A stretch of DNA of 64,000 bases, taken from positions 2,092,714 to 2,156,713 of the forward strand of contig NC_030997.1 of the NCBI RefSeq assembly GCF_000149955.1. The letters are read 5' to 3'. The notes beneath the pieces were generated by a model. It made no database searches. It was not told where the DNA came from and was given only the letters and a program-made list of their open reading frames with translations. Positions 20,461-30,979 of the stretch are shown in pieces. Position 1 is the stretch's first letter. Each line of letters starts with the position of its first letter. The position numbers were made by a program, and so were the translations under genes. Source of the DNA: Fusarium oxysporum f. sp. lycopersici 4287 (taxonomy: Eukaryota; Ascomycota; Sordariomycetes; Hypocreales; Nectriaceae).

Positions 20461-22325
20461 CTAACGGCGGACCAGCTGGTTGTGTTTGTACCTCTCCCCA
20501 AGGCGTCTAGAGCCACTTGATCTCTTCAACTCCTTTGCTGTTGACTTCCGTCGTCTTCTAGCTTCTAACCTCAAAGCCATATTAGCCATTTCTCTTAGAT
20601 CCTCTTCTTCATTAGACCTCCTTTCCATCTCATCTTCCAGTAAGATTAGGGTATCTGTATCCTGGCTCAGAGACACGATCTGATCATTAACTTTGACCGT
20701 AATACAATCATCAGATGCCTCATCGTCTAACTGCAGGGGAGCTAGCTTGATAGATAATCCGACTTGCTGATGTGTGGCATTCAAAGCACAAAGATGCGAA
20801 TGGCGACTCAGTAACCGTTGAGACCAATAAATATCCATGTGGCAATCATTCATTCCCAGCATCAGCTGAGGTAGCCTAAGTTGGGCAACGAAATTCGCCA
20901 GGTGTACACTGCGACCAAGGAAGTCGGAGGCAACAAGCACTCGATGAAGGGACACAAGACAGTAGTCTAGCACCAATGGGGTATCTGCTTGGTAGCCTGT
21001 GTTGAGAATAGCATCAAACCGGTCGAGAGTGTCCAATATCTGTTTGCGTGGCTCGTGTTCCATGAATAGCCTAGTGATGCAAAACAAAGTCATTGCATCG
21101 AGGACTATCTGTGTTCGGGATTCTGAATTCGCGAGGTGGCGTGCTGCGACTTTGAAGAGTTGTCTCGACTGTGGTTTGATCTCTTTCTGACAGCTTCTGG
21201 CACTTGAGCCCTGTGTGTAGGTCCAGATGACGAACAGCTGCTGGATGTTGTATGGATGCCTTGCCTGGTCGGAAAGAGCGGATGCCTCTTCAACAAGCGC
21301 TTCGAAGCTCCTTTTCTGCTGAAGCGACAAGCGAGATACCCATGGATCAGGGAGATACTGGCCAATGTTAGGCAGAGCTAGGATATAAGGTGTTTGGGCT
21401 TACTCTTGTCGTCAACGACACCTCCAAACTCAATTTCGTAAAACGGTCTTGGATGAAATTCAAGTCCACCATAGACCCACAGAACAATTGAGCAGATGAT
21501 ACTTGTTGGACCAATTCATCAATGTGACAATGCTCGCGCACAGTCTTACACCCACCAATGAGATATCGAAACGTCAACGAGAGATCGATGCTCTCCACGT
21601 GCGTTCCCAATAGCTCCAATTGAGCCCGATTGCTACGCCCGCTAATGCGTACAAGGACATGCCTAACGTGGGAGACGATTGCATGATCCTGCGGGGGGCA
21701 TCCATGAGCGCTGTTAAACTTGAGTTCAAGTGATTTGCGTATTCTTGAAACAATCTGACTTGAATCCATTTGCTGTAGTTCTTCAGAGATTGTCTCATGA
21801 GGTTTCATTGCATCAAATGCTAGAAACGAGGCTGCTTGTGCAAAAGCGTCGCGAAATTGCACCTCTCTCTCCGAGCTATGTGGGGAAAGACTTGCCGACT
21901 TCTCTATGTCAGAACCATAAACTTAGAGGAATAGATTGACTTACCGGAAGGTCCTGCAACAGAACAGCATACTCTACCCAAGATCGGAAGTTTGGGTAGC
22001 GATGCCGATAGTAATCACCTAGACTGGCTCCATGGCGGCGAATCCCCTCCCTTGCGGTTCTCACAAACCACAGTAGCATCTCCTGGTAGGCAACGATGTA
22101 GCCAAGCTTATCTTTCTTCTCTTGGGTCACCATGTGGTCAATAGACACCGTGATATCTTGTGATACAACTACATAAGGCCTCGTTACCACCGTGTGAAGC
22201 GGCACAGCCACCTCGAGCAGAAGGGGGTGGGGGCTGGGTCCGACGATATGAGCATAGGTAGGACAAAGCGCCTCGTCGCTTTTATAGATAAACAAGCACT
22301 TCCAGGCCGTAACTGGCAGAGTCAT
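20461..22325 (-). CDS. Hypothetical protein, three exons, 591 aa
   Basis: Function not recognised. ATG at 22325. Exons are 21945..22325, 21404..21901 and 20461..21357. Introns are 43 nt (GTAAGT...CATAGAG) and 46 nt (GTAAGC, branch CCTAAC, acceptor GCCAG), both phase 0. The first acceptor is the second of two adjacent AGs, because the first breaks the frame. The protein begins with a strand-rich 90-residue part, continues with long leucine-rich helices, and ends with a strongly basic tail (LEARRRRKSTAKELKR) that could be a nuclear signal. No catalytic motif is visible. It is probably a conserved fungal orphan. Confidence 0.65.
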
Positions 22326-22878
22326 ATTGGAGATTGCGGTCGCGTATGAAGATGTAGAAGAATGTTGGGTTGAGAAGGAGCTTGGGAGAAAGGGTGATAT
22401 TTATAGATGATGGAGTGGGGTTTTGGACCCCAGCGCCGTTCCGCGACAGGTGTGATATCGGAGCGGCTGGCTCCACACCACCCCAGTCTACGGCGCTTAC
22501 GCCGTAGATGGACCCATATATTCCGTGCGGAACCAACGTCGCCCGGCCCCGCATTGACGGGTATCTGGCGCTGCCCACATTGACGAAAACCCCTCTTTCT
22601 CTGCATTCATTTTGCACCTATACACGCCTGTCATGAAGACCAGTTATAAAGCTCGTTTCCAGCATCCTGTCTGAACGCGTACCAAGAACAATTGCTCTTG
22701 AGGTAGACTTCTTCTCACTCCTCTGTCGTCTCGCCCAGTCTCACTCGTTACTATAGTCGGTCGACGGTGCTTGTTTTTCACTGCAATCTAAAGGTGCCTC
22801 TGCAGAAAACCACCGTATTCTATCGAACAGCACGATCATCCAATACCCCCCAGACACTGGTCTTTGGTACATTCTGAG
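22326..22878. other. Divergent intergenic region
   Basis: Separates the minus-strand gene at 22325 from the plus-strand fragment near 22.8 kb. It contains an internally complementary stretch around 22485-22510 (GGCGCTTACGCC). No other gene seen. Confidence 0.45.
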
Positions 22879-23347
22879 ATGCGAAGACCACCAGCTCAAT
22901 TTCAGAGTACTTCCTCTTGTGGAAGCTCTATCGCATCTATCGCACTACCACCGCTCCGCACCTGCAACATGCGCAGCCACTGTATCGCTGTTTGGCATTC
23001 AAGTCGATCATTGCACAGAGGCACTTGCTCACATGCATAACTCAGGGGTTCTAGGCACTCTACGAACAGATAGAACTGATGGCTTATCGAAGCTGCGTCT
23101 CAGTCAGCCGCTTCCACAAGTTTGCCCGAAATCGCATGGCAGGTGTTCTGAAGTTTGGCCAGATGATCTCCCAATGAGTTTGATCTATCGACTCCAAGCA
23201 CACGACAGAGCTCTTGGGGCAAATGAACGGCCTGCGCATTGCAGAAACGCCAAGAATCTTTTTGTTTGTCCATTCTGCAGAAGTAACAGGAAGGAATTCG
23301 CCCGTTTTGGGATCTTTATTAAGCACCTGGAAAGAAAGCATTCCTAA
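22790..23347 (+). pseudogene. C2H2-finger gene fragment without a visible start
   Basis: A long plus-strand frame ends at 23347 with a C2H2 finger, CPFC-x14-H-x4-H, as its last 25 residues. Upstream the frame stays open and protein-like back to about 22790, including TGLWYILRCEDHQLNF, but no ATG or convincing exon join supplies a start. It could be the last exon of a gene whose earlier exons I missed, or a 5'-truncated relic. Confidence 0.35.
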
Positions 23348-23472
23348 ACATATGGAGTTACAGGCAAATTGACGGTAATGACGGACACCTGGACTCTGGA
23401 GCAAATTGATGCTGAATCCAGGCGAGGATGGTGTAGCAATCTATGCAAGACAGAAAATTGAGCCAGTATTGG

Positions 23473-24036
23473 TCACAGTAGCTTCTTCAACTTCTTCAGC
23501 AGCCATAGGTCGTAAACAGAAAAGAATGCTCCCATTATTGCTGTCCAACCTCCGATGATAGAAACAGTGACGATGGCCGTGCTGGACCAGCTGCCTCTTT
23601 GCGCAGTATAAATGTTGGTAAGGCTCATGAGGAGGGCAACCATCGAGTTCAATAATCCGGGCCTTGAGAAAGGTTAGAAATTGCTAGAGAATAATGATTC
23701 TGGAGCCTACATGAAGATATGATCATTGAGCCAGACATGGTTCCTTTTGCGCTTCCATGCGATCCATCCAATGCCGATGCTACCTAGGAAGCAGCACAGG
23801 CACCCGATGACAATAAGGGGAGTGTGATGCATGACCTTCTGCACCGCTTGCCCAGTTTTCGACTCGCTCAACGCTGCGGCTTTACCCAAAGACGTGAATG
23901 TTCCGGGGAAAACAACGAATCCAGCTAGAAACAGCCAGTTAAAAACCGCGGCCAAGACACTGTATAATCGCAGTTCTTCATGTGATTCAACGATCATAGC
24001 GTTATACGGGGTCAAGCAGGTAGAAGACATTGTCAT
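23473..24036 (-). CDS. Conserved fungal multi-pass membrane protein, 171 aa
   Basis: ATG at 24036. Exon 1 is 23711..24036 and exon 2 is 23473..23662, with a 48-nt intron (GTAGGC donor, TTCTAAC branch, CTCAAG acceptor). Four hydrophobic segments (about residues 25-47, 70-90, 108-126 and 134-156) are separated by short loops. The pair NDHIFMPGLLNSMVALLMSL after a basic RKRNHVW loop resembles a widespread but uncharacterised family of fungal plasma-membrane proteins that I know only as 'hypothetical'. The basic C-terminus (LKKLKKLL) would face the cytosol. Function unknown. Confidence 0.7.
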
Positions 24037-24727
24037 TATGTGTTATAGCTTGTAGCGTGTGAATTTCCTGATAATATATGCAGTGCCTTAATTTAGTCCT
24101 ATTAACTTTAGCGTCTTCTCTGGGTTCTGGCTTCTTTCTTCCCCTGCCTGTAGCTAGGGCAGACTCTAATGGCAAGTCTTCATCCGTTATCCACGTTTCA
24201 AGTAAGAGTCTGCTGCTTCTAGCCCCCTGCTCCTTGAGGTCGCTTGGCGAGTTGTATTGAAGGTTTCAGTCAATTACGCCGATGACCATCATCATCGTCA
24301 AGACGACTCCCTTACGGCGACGCCGGAATGGACCCACCTTCCCGGACAGACCCACATCACGGAGGGCGGGGTTGTCGGCGCTTAAACGTGCTCTGGCCCA
24401 CTTTTCCTTTACACGGGGCCGAAATGGGGAGGACTCCTGTTACTGTTTCTGACCGATTCACCAATAGACTACTGTAGTTCGTGGGATTTTCTTAACAGCT
24501 GGCGCGTAATGACATTAGATAGATTGCTATTCCATAGGTACTTCACAGTCACTAATTTTAACATATTTTTTAAAATTAACAGCTACTACTTGATGACAAC
24601 AGGATTGGAGTTGGCCAAAGATCTATTATATAAAGCTTCGTAGACAGGCCATAAGATATCCGATAAATTGTTAAAATCCATCATCCATTTAATTATTTAT
24701 CTAATACCCTTTATCTACAAGTTAAAC
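24037..24727. other. AT-rich intergenic stretch
   Basis: Includes a block near 24366-24405 with TTGTCGGCGCTTA that recurs near 29322-29343 in the same relative setting upstream of an unrelated gene. Beyond that there are A/T-rich runs and no gene. Confidence 0.45.
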
Positions 24728-25456
24728 ATGCTATCCCTCCCGAGAAAGATGCTCTGCGCGCCTATCTATCGCGAGCCCGACGAAATGAAAGAAGCGCTCT
24801 TAAATAAAATGAAGTTATTACAGAGCCTTCAGCCAGTTCCATGGATCAGTCCATCTACAATCTTCTTAAAGAGAGATGGATTATTTTTACTCAAAGCAAA
24901 TAACGAAGGATCTCTCAAAGTCCGTATACAGAAGAAACTTATATCTATGGTTAACTTCTTCCATTCATCGATAGATGCATCAGAACGACAGCAAAGACTA
25001 CACTATGCTCGGCGTAGACTGCTAATTTCAGTTCTTGCACATGCATGGCTCTGGGGGAGACCTAATGTCTTGGATAGTCAAGGCAATCCGATAGCCTTTC
25101 AAGATAGGATGGTTCTTGCACCTGAAGACATCCTTCGGTTTCTTCGAGACACTCGAAGTCATAGAGAGGGCTGCCCTTGTGAAGACTTACAAGGTTTCCT
25201 AAAGACAGTACGGGAAGTACCTTTACCTGAGGATACTTCTAAATGGTGTGCGATGGGTGTTACCGCCTGCCTCTGGTGGGATAAATTGCATGACTCAGTG
25301 GAAGACATATGGTGCTCTTGTCGAGCAACTGGAGGAAGCCTACCACCGTACCAAGAAGCTTACCTCCCTTCTTACAACCAAGCTTGCTCAGTCGGGAGAC
25401 AAGAGAAAGAAGGGAGAAAGAATGAGAAGGTCATGGTGGAACAGGAAAGCGAATAA
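24728..25456 (+). CDS. Orphan protein, 242 aa, alternative 3' splice possible
   Basis: Function not recognised. The ATG at 24728 is the first; the frame upstream begins only with TTG. The frame runs to 25456. Another frame from 25299 to 25724 also looks coding (TYGALVEQLEEAYHRTKKL). Joining 25207 to 25299 through a 91-nt intron (GTACGG donor, CATGAC branch, CTCAG acceptor) keeps phase, so the true product may use that exon. The N-terminal part is Leu/Lys-rich and helical. It contains a Cys-rich loop REGCPCEDL. No known domain. Confidence 0.4.
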   Translation: MLSLPRKMLCAPIYREPDEMKEALLNKMKLLQSLQPVPWISPSTIFLKRDGLFLLKANNEGSLKVRIQKKLISMVNFFHSSIDASERQQRLHYARRRLLISVLAHAWLWGRPNVLDSQGNPIAFQDRMVLAPEDILRFLRDTRSHREGCPCEDLQGFLKTVREVPLPEDTSKWCAMGVTACLWWDKLHDSVEDIWCSCRATGGSLPPYQEAYLPSYNQACSVGRQEKEGRKNEKVMVEQESE

Positions 25457-25748
25457 ATGCAAAAATAAGTCTATGCTATGGAGGAAATTTGAGAGTCTGT
25501 GTCTGACGATCTGTGCCTGGTTAAATTGGATTCATATGTTTATTAGTACCTTGAGATTGCAATATACTGTTTCTTTCTACGCATTCTTTAGAGGTGGTAC
25601 GGAAGAGCTACCGGCCGCTTGGGGGAGCTTAAACCTCCGAGTAGTAGTAGACACTGGTCTTGTTGTCAGCCCCTATACTACTATGCGACACAGCCGCCGG
25701 CGAATGACGCTGGATTCAAGGTGAGGCTATGCAATTGCCTCCGCCCTC

Positions 25749-25755
25749 TATATAA
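25749..25755 (+). promoter_or_regulatory. TATA box for the 25811 ankyrin-like gene
   Basis: TATATAA about 60 bp upstream of the ATG at 25811, followed by a pyrimidine-rich leader. Position and context fit a fungal core promoter. Confidence 0.45.
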
Positions 25756-25810
25756 GCTTATCTCCCTCTCGTTTGTCACAGTCCCATCATCGACTATTCA
25801 ACCATACATC

Positions 25811-26503
25811 ATGTCTTGCGAAGAATTCGATTTCGACTGCAGTAGTATTGCTTCTTGGGTCAATGCTCAGCTTCTTAATCCGAAGGGATACAAGGCCGAG
25901 TGCTCCTTGAAACTCGACCAAAACATCTTTCCGTACGATGACTTCAAAATCAACCCTTCTACAAGAGCCCCAGTCTTTGAACCCCGCCAGAGCTGTGTCA
26001 TTCTTGTTACACCGCTATCTGCTGCAGCATTCCTAGGAGACAAAGAGGCTGTCGAGCATCTGTCAATATTCCCTGACCCTCATGAGTCCAATGAGCTCAT
26101 TAGCCCTCTCTCACTAGCTTGTCTTCAAGGACACTCTAGCATTGTCGAACTCCTTACAGAGAGAGATGCTGAGAGAGATGAAACCGGCAATACCTTAAGT
26201 ACGGCACATATTGCTGCAAGAAAGGGCCAGAGCCAGTATATCCGGCGCCTTTATCCGAAGTTTTGTTTACCGGGTATCAGTGATGTGGATTCAGTCCCAC
26301 CCGCCATTCACGCACTCTACCTAGATGACGATGAACAAATAAAGGAGGTTCTTTTAGTGCTTCTTGAACTAGATAGGGATGCTTTAGATACTCAGGGGAT
26401 ATGGCAATACCATTGGACATGCGCCGATCTAGCCAGGGCAATGGGGAAAAGTGTTGATCTGGTACATTGGCTCGAAGATAAATGCCGGTCAGTTACAACC
26501 TGA
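25811..26503 (+). CDS. Ankyrin-like protein, 230 aa
   Basis: Probable protein-interaction protein. Single exon from the ATG at 25811, preceded by a TATA box. Residues about 62-110 form two ankyrin-type helical hairpins: TPLSAAAFLGDKEAVEHL, then SPLSLACLQGHSSIVELL. Weaker units follow, including AHIAARKGQ. Consensus glycines and a DxNxxTPLH-like turn are degenerate, so this is a diverged array. No NACHT or effector domain is attached. The gene at 27312 shows the same arrangement and is probably a paralogue. These may be stand-alone remnants of NLR sensor regions or ordinary ankyrin proteins. Confidence 0.55.
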   Translation: MSCEEFDFDCSSIASWVNAQLLNPKGYKAECSLKLDQNIFPYDDFKINPSTRAPVFEPRQSCVILVTPLSAAAFLGDKEAVEHLSIFPDPHESNELISPLSLACLQGHSSIVELLTERDAERDETGNTLSTAHIAARKGQSQYIRRLYPKFCLPGISDVDSVPPAIHALYLDDDEQIKEVLLVLLELDRDALDTQGIWQYHWTCADLARAMGKSVDLVHWLEDKCRSVTT

Positions 26504-27311
26504 GATCATATTTATACTGAGTATATAGTCAATTCTGTGCTACTCTGAAAGAACTGTTACCCGCTGCTTCAATTTGCCGTGTCATATCTCTTTCCCATTG
26601 CCCTTACATATTGAAGACAAGCCCAGCCTGCAATCCGATGTCTCAAACGCAGAACCTGCTCCTATCCAGAAGATGAGTTCTGTAGTTAACCCAACCATGG
26701 CTAGGCATACACAGCTGATGCTGGAAAGGGGCGGTGCCTACCTTGAAAGACTCTCTACCGGTTAGTTTCTTCACAGGCCGCCCATCACCTCATCTCACCA
26801 ATGAATCAATGGACTGAATACGTGCTAGCCCCTCATACAGGCTATGATGGTAGCCTGCTTATGATTGACCAAGTTGTCGGCCATGAGGCAGTATCTCCAA
26901 TAGGAGTGCCGTTCTGGTGTTGTTGGGCATGTCTCTGGACCGGCAAGCCCCCTTTTTACACATTTACAAGCGCTCTATCTTTAACTAACCTCAGTCTTGA
27001 CCTGCCATTGACATCCAATCCGTATGGTTTAATGCAGCCATTCGCAAACATGGTGTGATATCATTGGTGGGTTCACTGTCAATTTGATACGAAATACATT
27101 TCAGCTGACCATGCAAAAGACCAAGAGACACATACTCTCTCTCATGTGGTTAGTCATGTTATCCTGTCCAGCAGAGTACTTAAGGGTCGTCTTCCCCGTT
27201 TCCAACTCTCTCCTAACTTCTTTCTTCATCAGCATCGCTCTATTACAAGACAGCTCAGCTCGTTCCAAAACATCTTCATACGTCTCTGTCTATCCAACAC
27301 CTCAGTTCAAA
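26504..27311. other. Intergenic region between the ankyrin-like paralogues
   Basis: Short plus-strand frames at 26574..26765 and 26801..27058 show no motif. A frame continuous with the gene at 27312 extends back to 27084 but begins GTG-like and is mostly hydrophobic and compositionally noncoding. No repeat recognised. Confidence 0.45.
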
Positions 27312-28262
27312 ATGATGCCCTCAAACCCCCATTCTGACAACTTGTCCGCAATACATCCTGTGTTTCTCCTACGTAGAGTGGACGATCCCAAACCTTTCGA
27401 GCCCCTTGGCGCCCTTCTCTCCCGACAGCATGACCCAAAATACTCTCGTCAGACGATGCTCTCCCCGCTATGCATCGCTGCTATGCAGAATGATTCTGTG
27501 AACGTCAGTCATGTATACAACCTTTACCAGACCTGTATACAAAGAGAATTGGACCTTGCCTTATTCTATGCCAACCATCAGGGGCATGAAGGAATAGCTA
27601 CTACCCTTGAAAGCTATCATGCAAACCCGGGACGGGAATCCTTTGCCAATGGTTTACACGGCGCTGCCTGGGCAGGGCTTAACTGCAATATACAGAGATA
27701 TATTCACTCTTTTGGCGCCAATCCCGACGTTACTGACGGATCATCTGCAACACCAATTATCTATGCTATACTTGGGACACAGGTTGAAGAACACGCTTGG
27801 GCCACTATCCAGTTTCTTATCGCTAATGGAGCCAGTGCATGGATTAAATTTGGCAGTGAGGAATTTAGTTATGAGGAAATTGCACAGAAGGAGGGGAAGA
27901 AGTACTTGGCACGAAAGTTCAAGGAGTTGGGGCCGTGTCCTTCACCAACTATTCTGAATTCGAGCCGCGAACCAAGCTGTATTCCAGGGGAGTGCAATGA
28001 TGAGTCCAACAGCAAACGGCCACAGGAAGGCTCAGAAGCTGATAATGGAGCCAGTTTGAGCTGTGAATCAAGCTGCACGGTAGGTCGGGATGATGTTGAC
28101 AACGAGCAACTGCGAGAAGATCCAGGAGTCGGTGGAGGAGCCAGTTTCAGCCGCGAATCAAGCTGCACGGTAGGGCGGGATGATGATGTCCAGCCTAACA
28201 ATAAGCGACCACGAGAAGATCCAGAAGTTGATGGAGGAGACAAGCGAGCACGTAGAGCATAA
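27312..28262 (+). CDS. Ankyrin-like protein with repeated C-terminal tail, 316 aa
   Basis: ATG at 27312 in ATGATG context. Residues about 45-195 contain diverged ankyrin hairpins (LSPLCIAAMQND..., GLHGAAWAGLNCNIQRYI, TPIIYAILGT). The C-terminal 100 residues consist of three approximately 31-residue tandem units sharing SSCTVGRDD and REDP (nucleotides about 27958-28240), followed by a basic bipartite-like stretch (KRPREDPEVDGGDKRARRA) that could direct nuclear import. The units show a recent tandem duplication. Similar in plan to the gene at 25811. No enzymatic domain visible. Confidence 0.55.
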   Translation: MMPSNPHSDNLSAIHPVFLLRRVDDPKPFEPLGALLSRQHDPKYSRQTMLSPLCIAAMQNDSVNVSHVYNLYQTCIQRELDLALFYANHQGHEGIATTLESYHANPGRESFANGLHGAAWAGLNCNIQRYIHSFGANPDVTDGSSATPIIYAILGTQVEEHAWATIQFLIANGASAWIKFGSEEFSYEEIAQKEGKKYLARKFKELGPCPSPTILNSSREPSCIPGECNDESNSKRPQEGSEADNGASLSCESSCTVGRDDVDNEQLREDPGVGGGASFSRESSCTVGRDDDVQPNNKRPREDPEVDGGDKRARRA

Positions 28263-29519
28263 AGGCGTGCAATTGAGATTCGGACATCAATGTATTCTAT
28301 TTGAGAGTCAATTATGAAGATCGTTTTATGCCTATCTAGCATTCTGCTTTTATCACAAATTGTCAGGGGAAGAACACACACGTAAGTTGCCCATGGTTCA
28401 AGGGAGTGAGATGTCTTCGACTGGCTAAACCAGGTTGGGGCAGTGGTTGTCCTCAGCCGGTAGCCCCGTGCTTATGCTCCATATCGTCCCAGCCCTGAGT
28501 TATGTAGTTTCAGCCAAGCACCACGTGAGATTCGTTCTTATGGTTGACATATCGCCATCTGGATACGATTCAGAAAGCGTTTCGGCTCAGTGTTCAAGCC
28601 GCTTCTGCAAATTTGAAACCTTCCGGGTCAGATTGTCCCAGAAATCTGCAAGCTCGTCAGTATTGGCCTGATAGAAATTCAAGGTTCTATACTCCACGGT
28701 GCGTAGATGGTTGCCTAGCAGCTTGAGAATCTCTCCTTCGATGAGAAAACTGGCTTTTGCATCCCGAACAGCAGGCTCTCGTAGATTTTCTTGAGAAAAA
28801 ATGCCTAAAGATCAAACGATCTAGATAATCTGAACGGCTTAAGGCTGTTTTCGCCCTCATAGCTAAATACATCTGATCGAGGCCCATGGCCCAATCCATT
28901 ATACATGCAAGGCCACTACCAGTTAAGCGCTTACTAATTGACTATGAAAGGACGGATCGACGCCGAATGTACCACCCAAACAACTGGTGTTGTCAAAAAA
29001 GACCCTGATATGACAGCCTGCTATCCTCCTAGGCGAGGCAAGACTTGCTTCTTCTGCCGGGGGCCTCCTCAAGCGGAGGGTAACTAAATCCGTCGCTTAA
29101 GGGCACAGAAAGGGGTCAGGTCGTACGGTATATTGGCCTTTGCCTCATGCCACAATCTCGCGGTCGCTACTTGGAAAAAGATTCCGTGGTCCTACGGCTA
29201 CTGAATTTTGTTGCCCGTACAAAGACAGATAATCGCTTCTAAAATTAGATAAAGTTAGAAAGTTTATTTTCTTTTATGAGGAGCAGATCCACTCCTTTTC
29301 GGAGCTAGGCCCACATTGTAGCGCGATTGTCGGCGCTTATTAGTTAGTGCCCAGACCCATACTTTATCCACTTCTGGGCTTAGCGCCATCTGTTTAACTT
29401 GGAGGAATATAAAACTCCCTGCCTCCTTCCACCTCGCCGCAGGTTTATTTCTCTTCCTTCTACCTCAAAAGCGTCGTTCGTATCCTTATCACCCATCTAT
29501 TTCATCTCAATAAAACGAT
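28263..29519. other. 1.25-kb intergenic region
   Basis: Overlapping short frames around 28435-28900 have no motif. Near 29322-29343 a TTGTCGGCGCTTA block recurs from 24.37 kb. A TATAAAA sits at 29408..29414, 106 bp before the ATG at 29520, with a CT-rich leader. Otherwise nothing seen. Confidence 0.45.
29408..29414 (+). promoter_or_regulatory. TATA box for the 2EXR gene
   Basis: TATAAAA 106 bp upstream of the ATG at 29520 with a pyrimidine-rich stretch between. Confidence 0.4.
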
Positions 29520-30257
29520 ATGGATGCTATTCACCAAGACCTATCGCCAATCATCCGTGATTTGTTACGGGAAAACGAGAGTCTGAAAGCCCAGCTTCGC
29601 GCCGCCGAAGACTACAACCGAAAGCTACGATGCCATAATGGCAAGTCCTTCATGGACCTGGCGCCTGAACTGCGGCTGCTTATTTGGAATTTTGCATTAC
29701 CGGATCAGCGTGTCCTTCGCGTAACCGAATTGCCTACGCCAGGAGGTTTGGAACTTGGCCTGACATTCTTCTGTTCTGCCCGCGCGCCAGCACTTCTCCA
29801 CACATGCCGAGAATCCCGCGAGGTTGCTCTTGCACATTTCAAACCTTTCTTCAAAAAGGGCGCCAACAACCACACGATAACTAGACCGATATATTTCCGC
29901 CCCAACGTTGACATCCTCTATATCGAGGGAGACGTGCACGACAGCATTGGCTCATACCCTGAAGTGAACGAAATCGAGTCGATTGCTTTGTCACGTGGGA
30001 ATCAACTTGACGACTTATTTAAAGAAGATTTATTCCTCGGCCTGAAGAGGGTTCTGATAGTAAAAGCGGACCGTGGATGGCCAAATCGATGCTGTGAAAC
30101 TATTGAATTCGCACCGGACCCCACCAGGAAGGAGGACGAGTTACAATGGATCAACGAGCTCAATCGTCTTGCCAAGGTCAGAAGCAACATTCCGAAAATA
30201 GAACATTTCGAAGCCGTCATTGGGAAGCGAGTCATCAAGAACTGTTACTGTGGCTGA
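29520..30257 (+). CDS. 2EXR domain protein, 245 aa
   Basis: The 2EXR family is a large, F-box-like fungal family of unknown biochemical role. Single exon from the ATG at 29520. A helical, coiled-coil-like lead (residues 1-40) precedes the diagnostic block FMDLAPELRLLIWNFALPD (about 44-62), which matches the 'F..LP.E.R..IW..A.P' signature. PALLHTCRESREVALAHF (about 90-107) matches the second family motif, 'PPLL.vcrEsR.vaL..y'. YFRPNVDILYIEG (about 123-135) matches 'yfnp..DtLyl'. Lengths and order are as usual. No partner can be inferred; it lies at the edge of the putative recognition island. Confidence 0.8.
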   Translation: MDAIHQDLSPIIRDLLRENESLKAQLRAAEDYNRKLRCHNGKSFMDLAPELRLLIWNFALPDQRVLRVTELPTPGGLELGLTFFCSARAPALLHTCRESREVALAHFKPFFKKGANNHTITRPIYFRPNVDILYIEGDVHDSIGSYPEVNEIESIALSRGNQLDDLFKEDLFLGLKRVLIVKADRGWPNRCCETIEFAPDPTRKEDELQWINELNRLAKVRSNIPKIEHFEAVIGKRVIKNCYCG

Positions 30258-30979
30258 GCTAAACTGGCCCTTTTAAGTACTTTACTGGAGCGGCATGTTA
30301 TCACCAGAAGGAGACTCGCCTGTGACAGGATTATAGCATGGACGGTCTATTCTTGGTCATATTAGAGGTGTGCAATTGAATAGCTGACATTGATGTATTT
30401 TCGCACGAGATAAGTAATCATAAAGATCATTTTCCGCCTTTTAAGATTACGTTTTTTTATCTTATACCCCGTTTCTATTCGTCATCATAGTTCGTGATTG
30501 CTAGTACAGCACAACTCCTGCAGAATCGACTTGTGGCTAATAAGAGGCATCTTAAGACAAGTATTGACGGATGAGGCAACAGCTTAAGCTCGCCAATGGA
30601 AAACATGCTAGATGATGCCGTGATGGCCTAGGCTTCCTTTTGAGCCTTCCAGGCTAGATCCGCCTCATACGTTTCAAAACACAAGCAAGGCAGAGCAATA
30701 TAGAGGTGAAGAATATTATTGTAGGATGACAGTCGATTGGAAACGGTATACTATGACGACCGTCGACCCTAAGAGAAGAGATCTCAATAGAACATAACAT
30801 CGATACTGGCGACGACAACCTCAATTTAATTAATTTCAGCGTCAAAGGTACGATCAACGGTTTCTGTCTGCCCAATATGTGCATTGGACAAACACCCCTC
30901 CGGCTTTCGCGCCGTCCAAACATATCTGAGACACAATCAGTATTGCGGTTCGACTTGGTAGGCCGGCCGACCCAAAAGC
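30258..30979. other. Convergent intergenic region
   Basis: Between the 2EXR gene and the minus-strand methyltransferase stop. A minus-strand frame at 30654..30992 contains MHILGRQKP, which resembles the usual C-terminal end of LaeA-like enzymes. The methyltransferase tail may once have extended here or may do so through an unrecognised splice. Confidence 0.4.

Noticed and set aside
24078..24260. Short ATG frame with a signal-peptide-like start
   Set aside because: No cysteines typical of effectors, no continuation by splicing, and AT-rich context.
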